Below, piece after piece: positions 1 through 5,096 of a stretch of 5,096 bases of DNA (its first letter is position 1; each line of letters starts with the position of its first letter). Source of the stretch: an uncultured Rhodospirillales bacterium (GTDB lineage: Bacteria; Pseudomonadota; Alphaproteobacteria; Acetobacterales; Acetobacteraceae); the NCBI GenBank assembly GCA_903932545.1, contig CAIZGT010000668.1, forward strand, positions 1 through 5,096. The letters are read 5' to 3'. Both the position numbers and the translations under genes were made by a program. The notes below the pieces were generated by a model. The model ran no database searches, was not told where the DNA came from, and was given only the letters and a program-made list of their open reading frames with translations.

Positions 1-298
1 CACGCTGAAAGTCAGTTATGCCACTCTGTCATTGGAACAAAACGCCGGAAAAATCCGAGAAATGCTGGCGGCGGTGAAGATCGAATGGACGAATTTCGGT
101 GAGGCATTAGCAACAATTCAAAAGCAGGCCACCATATTAAGCGGCGGGATTGAAAAAACGTTGGTGCGACAGCGCGCCATTGACCGCAAACTTCGTGCTG
201 TGGACGCAATTGAAAACGTACGCGCTGACGTCATTTTGGGGTTAGACGAACATCTTGATCTTGAAAGAGACGGCGGGAATGGGTCAGAAGCGTTATAG
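1..298 (+). CDS. rmuC: DNA recombination protein RmuC family, C-terminal end (5' partial)
   Basis: The frame starting at base 2 is open from the window edge to a TAG at 296-298, so this is the last ~98 codons of a gene that begins upstream. The visible protein is a charged, helical tail. It contains LKVSYATLSLEQNAGKIREM, then AAVKIEWTNFGEAL, then a VRQRAIDRKLRAVDAIE segment. That order (a 'VKxE(F/W)xxFGxxL' helix, about 20 residues, then an 'R.RAI.RKLR.V' helix) is what I know from the C-terminus of RmuC proteins in many bacteria. RmuC is a cytoplasmic protein with a coiled-coil N-terminus and a nuclease-like core, and is thought to limit inversions at short inverted repeats. The core is outside the window, so the call rests on the tail alone. 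GC is intermediate (29 of 60 bases at 61-120). The glycosyltransferase follows 35 nt downstream and could share the transcript, but no functional link is evident. Confidence 0.7.
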   Translation, partial: TLKVSYATLSLEQNAGKIREMLAAVKIEWTNFGEALATIQKQATILSGGIEKTLVRQRAIDRKLRAVDAIENVRADVILGLDEHLDLERDGGNGSEAL

Positions 299-333
299 AA
301 AAACGCAGCGATAACAGGTGAGCTTATTTTATC

Positions 334-1335
334 ATGCCCAAAATCGAGCAAACATTTTATCTGAGCATAATTTGTCCAGTTCACAATACAAATCCGAATT
401 TGCTAATCCAGGCCGTAAATTCAATTTTTTCGTCCAATTCTGAAATTGTCGATAAACTAATTATCGTCGACGATAAATCAACAAAACCCGAAACAATCGA
501 ATGCCTACAATTTATCCAGCAATCCAATCCACGTGTAACACTCATTCAAAACAAATCGAACATTGGTGCTGGAGCATCTCGAAACGTAGGGGTAACAGCA
601 GCTAAATCAGAATGGATCAGCTTTATTGATTCCGATGATGTTTGGCTGCCGAATACCATTCCGACGTTCAAATCCTGCCTTGAAGCTGCGCCGGACGCGC
701 AATGGATTTCCACAAAATTTGCGATTTCGCGGCAAAATTCCATCGAAACGCATACCGACATCATTGAAAAAACGCTTCCCGGAACCCAGGTCGCGCCGAA
801 TTTTTATCGATTTCATGGGGATCCGCTCACGGCGAGACTGATAAACGGATTTTATTTTCATCTAGGGTCTTGCTTCATAAAGCGCGAGGTCTTCGAAAAA
901 ATACATGGCTTTCATAAAAATAACCGCATTGGCGAAGATATTTTGCTGTATTTGCGGCTATCGACACAATGCCCACTCTATCACGCCTCAGAGGTTACAT
1001 ATCTTCTGCGACGCGACGAAATTACCTTAACTTCGTCCCTGCAAAACCTTCAATTTTCTGGAATCGCATTTTGGGTCAGCGCTTTGCGAGACCCATTGCT
1101 GCACAAATTCAGACGGCCTATTCGCTGGATGTTAATCGTTGCCAGCCGCAATCTGGCGGCGCGCAACATGTTATCAGGTCGGATTTGGTCTGCGCTAAAA
1201 TATGGCGCATTCTGCCAACTGATTGACCCGTTGGATTGGGCCATCACTATCGATCTGCTCAAATGCATGATTTTTTGTAAAAATCCTGACGACTCGCTGA
1301 AATTGTTATCAAAACACCTCAATGTCATCACCTGA
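334..1335 (+). CDS. Family 2 (GT-A) glycosyltransferase
   Basis: This is a complete 333-residue protein. The GT2 nucleotide-sugar-binding core is clear: a first beta strand ending in SIICPVHN (11-18), the strand KLIIVDDKS with Asp46-Asp47, the NIGAGASRNVG segment (76-86), and the metal-binding motif DSDD at 99-102 in SFIDSDDVWLP. After these come GSCFIKREVFEKIHGF (178-193) and a Gly-Glu-Asp at 200-202, where the family places its catalytic base. The enzyme should transfer a sugar from a nucleotide donor to a glycan or lipid acceptor on the cytoplasmic side. The specific sugar cannot be read from the sequence. The C-terminal ~90 residues are basic and amphipathic, with no convincing membrane span. 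The start is ATG 334: an in-frame TGA at 319-321 excludes a longer form, and an AGGTGA at 316-321 lies 12 nt upstream, a rather long spacing. Base composition is far more AT-rich than the genes downstream, suggesting transfer. Role in exopolysaccharide, LPS or protein glycosylation is inference. Confidence 0.92.
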   Translation: MPKIEQTFYLSIICPVHNTNPNLLIQAVNSIFSSNSEIVDKLIIVDDKSTKPETIECLQFIQQSNPRVTLIQNKSNIGAGASRNVGVTAAKSEWISFIDSDDVWLPNTIPTFKSCLEAAPDAQWISTKFAISRQNSIETHTDIIEKTLPGTQVAPNFYRFHGDPLTARLINGFYFHLGSCFIKREVFEKIHGFHKNNRIGEDILLYLRLSTQCPLYHASEVTYLLRRDEITLTSSLQNLQFSGIAFWVSALRDPLLHKFRRPIRWMLIVASRNLAARNMLSGRIWSALKYGAFCQLIDPLDWAITIDLLKCMIFCKNPDDSLKLLSKHLNVIT

Positions 1336-1431
1336 TAACCGGGCGTTTGTCGCATCTGACAGCAACCAAAATCTCCGCACAGCGCCGCGATGCAGCGTTG
1401 GTTCGGCAAACACCAGAGCATGGCTGTGTAG

Positions 1432-1466
1432 AAAAAAAGAGGGCGGAAGCGCCTCGCCCGCCCTCT
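1432..1466 (-). terminator. Intrinsic terminator of the 72-codon gene
   Basis: Read on the minus strand, bases 1466-1458 pair with 1446-1438 (nine pairs, mostly G-C). The loop contains a further GCG/CGC pairing, and the hairpin is followed by a run of T (complement of A at 1432-1438). This is a textbook Rho-independent terminator for leftward transcription. On the plus strand no T-run follows the stem, so it should not efficiently stop the convergent glycosyltransferase transcript. The stem starts at the last base of the stop codon of the small gene. Confidence 0.9.
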
Positions 1467-1684
1467 CAGTGTGCCAGATAATCGCGCCCCGCCTGTGTCA
1501 GGCCGACCAGCAACTCCCCGCCCACCCGGGTGCGCGAGACCAGACCACGATCGGTGGCCTCTTCCCACACCGGCAGGCGTGGGCATGACGTCCGCCAGGC
1601 CTCCATCACCTCGCTGTAAGGACGCTCGCGCGTTTCGAGCCAATGCAGCAGGTCACTCAACAGGGCTTCAACGGTTTCAGACAT
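1466..1684 (-). CDS. Small conserved-looking protein of unknown function (72 aa)
   Basis: This is a 72-residue cytoplasmic protein with no signal peptide or membrane span. It starts with an acidic amphipathic helix (ETVEALLSDLLHWLETRE, 3-20). A PYSEVMEAWRTSCPRLPVWEEA segment (22-43) with one Cys, two Trp and two Pro-containing turns follows. It ends in GLVSRTRVGGELLVGLTQAGRDYLA. That ending (strand, turn, strand, then 'LTxxGRxYL' helix) resembles the wing and last helix of winged-helix DNA-binding proteins, but this is only shape resemblance and I do not recognise a named family. ATG 1684 is chosen because AGAGG at 1694-1690 sits 5 nt upstream. An in-frame TTG at 1705 lies in the hairpin loop and is less likely. 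The gene is real on three grounds: a good ribosome site, sensible amino-acid content and its own intrinsic terminator at the stop codon. It lies 58 nt after degP on the same strand with no terminator between, so it is probably co-transcribed. Its initiation site is inside a long inverted repeat. Confidence 0.8.
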   Translation of the reverse strand: MSETVEALLSDLLHWLETRERPYSEVMEAWRTSCPRLPVWEEATDRGLVSRTRVGGELLVGLTQAGRDYLAH

Positions 1685-1728
1685 CGCTACCTCTTGATAT
1701 CGCAAAACGATATCAAGAGGTGGCGATG
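1682..1728. repeat. 21-bp inverted repeat with 5-nt loop over a translation start
   Basis: Bases 1682-1702 pair with 1708-1728 at 20 of 21 positions around the loop CAAAA (1703-1707). The one exception is T1688 against G1722, which is a G.U wobble in plus-strand RNA and an A.C mismatch in minus-strand RNA. The left arm contains the start codon (1684-1682) and the AGAGG ribosome site (1694-1690) of the 72-codon gene, so both would be base-paired in a leftward mRNA. The inner part, TTGATATCG-N5-CGATATCAA, is a perfect palindrome suited to a dimeric DNA-binding protein. No T-run follows on either strand, so it is not an intrinsic terminator. Confidence 0.93.
1690..1694 (-). promoter_or_regulatory. 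Ribosome binding site of the 72-codon gene, inside the hairpin
   Basis: AGAGG on the minus strand lies 5 nt before the ATG at 1684-1682. It decides the start of the small gene. It pairs with CCTCT of the opposite arm (complement of 1716-1720), so its use would need the hairpin to be opened, unformed or absent from the transcript. Confidence 0.75.
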
Positions 1729-1742
1729 CTCGTCACGATCTA

Positions 1743-3233
1743 TCAGCCCTCGGTGCCATCCGCTGGATCAATCGCCACAAAGGCGTTCTGACCATCACGC
1801 AAGATCCGCAGTGCCACCTTGCCGTGATCATGGCCGACGCTTTGGCGAATTGCCTTCACCGCATCCGCCGGGCTGCTCACGCGCTGGGCGCCCACGCCCA
1901 ACAACACATCCCCCGGCTGCAAGCCCGCTTGCTCTGCAGCCGAGCCAGGGCGCACACCGGCAATCACCACGCCCTTGATATCCGCGTTCAAGCCAAGCTG
2001 CATGCGGATATCTGGCGTAATCGGTGCAAGTGCCAAGCCCACGCCTTTCTCGCCCTTGTCATCATTGGCTGCGTTGGGCTTGTCGTCATCCGCTTTCAAC
2101 GTGGCCAACGTCACAGCAACGGTTTGAGACTTCCCCTCACGCAGCAATGTGAGTTGAGCGTCCGAGCCGGGCTTGCTGCCAGCCACGAGCAAGGCGAGGT
2201 CGCGCGGGGCTTTCACCGGCGCGGTGTTGACCGCAACAATCACATCGCCCGGTTCAACCCCGGCCTTGGCGGCGGGCGAGGCCGGTTCCACGCTGGCCAC
2301 CAGCGCGCCATTGGCCTCACCGTTCGGATTTTTCGCCAAATGCAGGGCTGCTGCCAAAACCGGGCTGATCTTTTGCGTTTCCACGCCAAGATAGCCGCGC
2401 GTGACCATCCCTTTGGTGAGCAGCGCAGTCACCACCTGCTGCACCACGTCTGACGGAATGGCAAAACCGATGCCGACGCTGCCGCCGGTTGGCGAAAGTA
2501 TCGCGGTGTTTACGCCGATCACCCGGCCATCCTGGGTGAACAGCGGCCCACCTGAATTGCCCTGGTTGATGGGCGCATCCACTTGGATATAGTCGTCATA
2601 GGGGCCAGAGCCGATATCACGCCCCAACGCTGAGACAATCCCGGCCGACACCGAGCCGCCGAGGCCGAACGGATTGCCCATCGCCACCACCCACTCACCC
2701 GGCCGCGCCTTGGCGGAATCGCCGAGATTGACGAACGGCAATTTGCGGTCAGTCGTGATTTTGAGCACCGCGATATCAGTGCGTGGATCGGTCCCCACCA
2801 GCTTGGCGGGCAGTTCTGTGCCATCGGCCATCATGATGGTGATGCTGCGCGCGTTGCGCACAACGTGGTTGTTGGTCACCACCGTGCCGTCTGCATCAAT
2901 AATGAAGCCAGAGCCGCGCGCTTCCATCCGCCCCATACGGCCGTGCCCGTGCATCCCCGGCGGGGCGAATGGCATTGGTGGCATATCTTCATCGGCAGCC
3001 TGCTCGACGTCCATTTTGGACGTGATCGACACCACCGCCGGGCTGACACGGGCGACCAGATCGGCAAAATCCGCCACGCGGGCGCTGGCAGCTTGCGATG
3101 GCGGCTCTGCAGCTTGGACGTGCTGCGGCAGGGCGGTCAGGGCAGTTGCGGCAAACAACGCAGCGGTCAACGACCAGGCAGCGGTGCGGCGGCGCGCTGT
3201 TGGCCCACTCTTTGGGCTCGGGAAATTGTGCAT
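1743..3233 (-). CDS. degP: DegP/HtrA-family periplasmic serine endoprotease (Do type, two PDZ domains)
   Basis: This is a 496-residue protein, close to the usual length of Do-family proteases. Residues 1-41 form a Sec-type signal peptide: a basic stretch with Arg14-Arg15-Arg16, a hydrophobic run to about 35, and likely cleavage after VQA (39-41). The trypsin-like domain carries the full catalytic triad: His123 in TNNHVV, Asp153 in TDIAVLK and Ser227 in GNSGGP. PDZ1 starts near TRGYLGV (about 278) and runs to about 380. A charged linker rich in Asp and Lys (about 381-397) leads to PDZ2, about 398-488, with GVVIAGVRPGSAAEQAGLQPGDVLL. The enzyme degrades or chaperones misfolded envelope proteins in the periplasm. 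The start is ATG 3233, with GGAGAG 5 nt upstream; a TTG five codons earlier is in frame but poorer. An unusual Met/His/Pro-rich stretch lies at about 83-103, before the protease core. The gene is divergent from the diguanylate cyclase and followed by a 72-codon gene. DegP, DegQ and MucD names overlap for such proteins, so the symbol is a family label. Confidence 0.95.
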   Translation of the reverse strand: MHNFPSPKSGPTARRRTAAWSLTAALFAATALTALPQHVQAAEPPSQAASARVADFADLVARVSPAVVSITSKMDVEQAADEDMPPMPFAPPGMHGHGRMGRMEARGSGFIIDADGTVVTNNHVVRNARSITIMMADGTELPAKLVGTDPRTDIAVLKITTDRKLPFVNLGDSAKARPGEWVVAMGNPFGLGGSVSAGIVSALGRDIGSGPYDDYIQVDAPINQGNSGGPLFTQDGRVIGVNTAILSPTGGSVGIGFAIPSDVVQQVVTALLTKGMVTRGYLGVETQKISPVLAAALHLAKNPNGEANGALVASVEPASPAAKAGVEPGDVIVAVNTAPVKAPRDLALLVAGSKPGSDAQLTLLREGKSQTVAVTLATLKADDDKPNAANDDKGEKGVGLALAPITPDIRMQLGLNADIKGVVIAGVRPGSAAEQAGLQPGDVLLGVGAQRVSSPADAVKAIRQSVGHDHGKVALRILRDGQNAFVAIDPADGTEG

Positions 3234-3348
3234 AAGGGCTCTCCGCAATGATGTTCAGGCGGGGCTGCCGCATTGGTAGCTCCGCATGAACGCAAAATGC
3301 CGAATATTGCCCAAAAGGAGAGTGGCGCCGCGGTGAAAGGCACGTCAT
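3234..3348. promoter_or_regulatory. Divergent intergenic region between degP and the diguanylate cyclase gene
   Basis: These 115 nt separate the two divergent start codons and must hold the promoter of degP and most likely that of the cyclase gene. I looked for sigma-70, heat-shock (sigma-32) and extracytoplasmic-stress (sigma-E, EcfG) patterns and found no match good enough to place. The AT-richer stretch around 3290-3316 (AAAATGCCGAATATTGCCCAAAA) is the likeliest promoter core. No hairpin with a T-run is present. Confidence 0.45.
3239..3244 (-). promoter_or_regulatory. Ribosome binding site of degP
   Basis: GGAGAG on the minus strand lies 5 nt before the ATG at 3233-3231. It favours this start over the in-frame TTG at 3248, which lacks comparable spacing to a purine-rich site. 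Confidence 0.75.
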
Positions 3349-5096
3349 ATGAGAGCTATGGGATGGAAGCGCCGCCCGGTCGGGCAACAGCAATCCGCAT
3401 TGGCCTGGTTGAGTCGCCGCAGCTTGCGCGAACGCATCGGGCTGTCTTTGGCGCTGCTGGTTTTCATCGTCGCCATACTGCTGGGCGGTCTGGTGGGCCA
3501 CGCCTCCGAAGTCCAGGCGCGCAGCCGGATCGGCCAATCATTGGCCATCGACGCACAACGCTTGGCCGAACGATTGAGCAGCGAATTGGCGACCCGCTCA
3601 CGCGAGCTAAGCTTGCTCGGTCGGATGGAGGCACTGCGCACCTTGGCGAGCATCGTCACGATGGTGCCCGGCTCTGAAACCAGCCCGCAACTCGCCTTGG
3701 TGCAAGATCGCACGCATGATCTGCTGGCCGAGTTGAAGGCGTCCTATCCGGCCTATGCCTGGATCGGGATCGCTGCCACCAATGGGCTTGTGTTGGCTGC
3801 AACCGATCCCACCAGCGTGGGCAGCACCATCTCCACCCGCGGCGCCAATCGGGATGCGCTGCGTGGACCGGCCCCAGCGCGCACCGCGATATTGCCAGAC
3901 GAACAGCGCATGCTCGATCTGGTGCAGCCGATCCGCGATTATGATGGCAGCGTGATCGGCGTGATCGCCGCACAATTGCCCTGGAGCTGGGTCCGCGACA
4001 TCGAGCATGCGACGATTTCCGCCGACGAGGATGGCATTCTGCGCCGCGAGACCTTTCTGATCGGTGCACTCGACAACGTGGTGCTCGGCCCTGCTGACAC
4101 CCCCCAACTGCCACTGGTGCTCACCGCCGCCACCAAAGCCCGTGCCGGGCTGGCGGGTTGGCAAGTGGAGCAATGGCCGTCCAGCCAACCGGGGCAGCCA
4201 AGCACGCCCTATCTCATCGGCTCGGCCTACGCGATTGGCGATACCACCAACACGACCAGCAATTTCGGGTTCGGCGCACAGGGTTTGCGCTGGAGCGTAC
4301 TGGTGCGCGAAGCCGAAGATGTCGCCTTTGCGCCCGCAATTGAACTGCGCGAGACGATCTGGCTTATCGGTCTGCTGGTCGCCATCGTGTTTGCCGCCGC
4401 CGGCTGGCTGCTGGCCGGGCTGGTCACCTCACCCTTGGTGCGCATCGCCGAAGCCGCTGAGCGGATGCGCCAAGGCGATGACGTCGAGATGCCGCGCATT
4501 CGCGGGGCGGCTGAGATTGACAGCCTCTCCTCCTCACTGCGCGCGCTGGTCGCAACGCTGACGCGCAAGCAGGCCGCGTTGGATGAGATGGAAGAACTCG
4601 CCTTGCGTGACCCGCTCACCGGGCTGTTCAACCGCCACGGTCTGCGCCTGCATCTAGACGCGATCTTGACGGCCACACAGCAATCCGGCGGTCACCTGCT
4701 GGTATTCGTGGGCGATTTGGACGGCTTCAAGAAGGTGAATGACACGCTGGGCCATGCCACGGGTGATCAATTGCTGTGTCTGGTTGGCACCCGCCTGCGC
4801 CAAACAATGCGGCGCGATGACGTGGTGGCGCGCTTTGGCGGTGATGAATTTGTGCTCGCTTTGCCCGCCCCGGCTGGGCCACATGACGCCGCTGCCCTTG
4901 CCGTCGCGCGGCGGGCTCAAGCCGCAATTTCCGCACCTTACCAAATCGGCGGCCACATCGTAACCGTTGGCTGCAGCCTGGGCGGCGCAGTTTGGCCCGA
5001 TCATTTGCCACAACAGGACGAGACGCTCTCGCACAGCGAAGAGATCGACCTCATCATGGCCCTGGCAGATGAAGTGCTTTACGGCGTCGGCAAAGA
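3349..5096 (+). CDS. Membrane-bound diguanylate cyclase: periplasmic Cache-like sensor, HAMP, GGDEF (3' partial)
   Basis: The frame is open from ATG 3349 to the window edge (582 codons, no stop). An in-frame TGA at 3334-3336 limits the start; AAAGG at 3336-3340, 8 nt upstream, supports it over ATG 3358. Layout: basic N-terminus, membrane span about 31-50, a ~285-residue extracytoplasmic region, second span about 337-359, HAMP about 360-410, GGDEF from about 415. In the sensor, AYAWIGIAATNGLVLAATDP (135-154) and a later QPIRDYDGSVIGVIAAQLPW (193-212) look like strands of a Cache (PAS-like) fold, the usual small-ligand sensor of such proteins. The GGDEF domain begins with DPLTGLFNR (421-429), has the metal/substrate segment DLDGFKKVND (456-465), the signature GGDEF at 497-501, and an RxxD inhibitory site (Arg488, Asp491). 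It should therefore make c-di-GMP from two GTP in the cytoplasm and be product-inhibited. Near its end, the SLGG-to-ALADEVLYGVGK stretch is about nine residues longer than usual. An EAL domain beyond the window cannot be excluded. Confidence 0.92.
   Translation, partial: MRAMGWKRRPVGQQQSALAWLSRRSLRERIGLSLALLVFIVAILLGGLVGHASEVQARSRIGQSLAIDAQRLAERLSSELATRSRELSLLGRMEALRTLASIVTMVPGSETSPQLALVQDRTHDLLAELKASYPAYAWIGIAATNGLVLAATDPTSVGSTISTRGANRDALRGPAPARTAILPDEQRMLDLVQPIRDYDGSVIGVIAAQLPWSWVRDIEHATISADEDGILRRETFLIGALDNVVLGPADTPQLPLVLTAATKARAGLAGWQVEQWPSSQPGQPSTPYLIGSAYAIGDTTNTTSNFGFGAQGLRWSVLVREAEDVAFAPAIELRETIWLIGLLVAIVFAAAGWLLAGLVTSPLVRIAEAAERMRQGDDVEMPRIRGAAEIDSLSSSLRALVATLTRKQAALDEMEELALRDPLTGLFNRHGLRLHLDAILTATQQSGGHLLVFVGDLDGFKKVNDTLGHATGDQLLCLVGTRLRQTMRRDDVVARFGGDEFVLALPAPAGPHDAAALAVARRAQAAISAPYQIGGHIVTVGCSLGGAVWPDHLPQQDETLSHSEEIDLIMALADEVLYGVGK

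Noticed and set aside
292..315. GTTAT/ATAAC inverted repeat between the rmuC-like gene and the glycosyltransferase
   Set aside because: Only five pairs with a 15-nt loop and no T-run, so it is expected by chance and not a terminator.
1050..1643. 197-codon minus-strand frame overlapping the glycosyltransferase 3' end and the 72-codon gene
   Set aside because: It runs antisense through a clear GT2 gene, crosses the terminator hairpin, has low-complexity Arg/Gly-rich content and no family likeness.
1682..1728. The long inverted repeat as a terminator of degP
   Set aside because: Neither strand has a T-run after the stem, and the stem contains the start of the next gene.
1726..1791. 21-codon plus-strand frame starting at the mirror ribosome site of the inverted repeat
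   Set aside because: The ribosome site is convincing only because it is the mirror copy of the real one. The frame is very short and lies antisense to the degP 3' end. Kept as an observation, not a gene.
1824..2453. 209-codon plus-strand frame opposite degP
   Set aside because: It is antisense to the PDZ domains, with His/Arg/Cys-rich shadow composition and no motif.
3234..3348. Specific sigma-E, sigma-32 or EcfG promoter for degP
   Set aside because: No pair of -35/-10 elements with acceptable sequence and spacing could be placed by eye.
3607..4188. 193-codon minus-strand frame opposite the diguanylate cyclase gene
   Set aside because: It is antisense to the sensor domain of a well-supported gene. 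Its translation is rich in His, Gly and Arg with no recognisable domain, as expected for a shadow frame in GC-rich DNA.

Overview
The window reads as a chromosomal stretch of a Gram-negative proteobacterium, most likely an alphaproteobacterium. The grounds are a periplasmic two-PDZ DegP/HtrA-type protease, a membrane-bound diguanylate cyclase, Shine-Dalgarno-led genes and GC-rich codon use in the right two thirds. Genus or family cannot be fixed from the sequence alone, and no RNA gene, transposase, CRISPR array or replication origin was found.

Left block (1-1335, + strand). The window opens inside the 3' end of a gene whose last ~98 codons look like the C-terminus of the RmuC DNA-recombination family. 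After a 35-nt gap comes a complete 333-residue family 2 glycosyltransferase with an intact GT-A core. This gene is clearly more AT-rich than the rest of the window (18 of 60 bases are G/C at 421-480, against 37 of 60 at 2461-2520), which suggests it was acquired, as is common for surface-polysaccharide genes.

Middle block (1432-3233, - strand). A degP/htrA-type periplasmic protease gene is followed 58 nt later by a 72-codon gene of unknown function. This small gene ends in a strong intrinsic terminator whose stem begins at the last base of its stop codon. The gap between the two genes holds a 21-bp inverted repeat (20 of 21 pairs, 5-nt loop). In the minus-strand mRNA it would bury both the Shine-Dalgarno sequence and the ATG of the small gene. 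This is the most unusual structure in the window.

Right block (3349-end, + strand). A diguanylate cyclase gene is divergent from degP across a 115-nt intergenic region. It encodes a TM-periplasmic sensor-TM-HAMP-GGDEF protein with intact active and inhibitory sites, and it runs off the end of the window. Together the middle and right blocks put an envelope protein-quality protease, a small accessory protein and a periplasm-sensing c-di-GMP synthase side by side. A functional link is possible through the shared intergenic region but is inference only.
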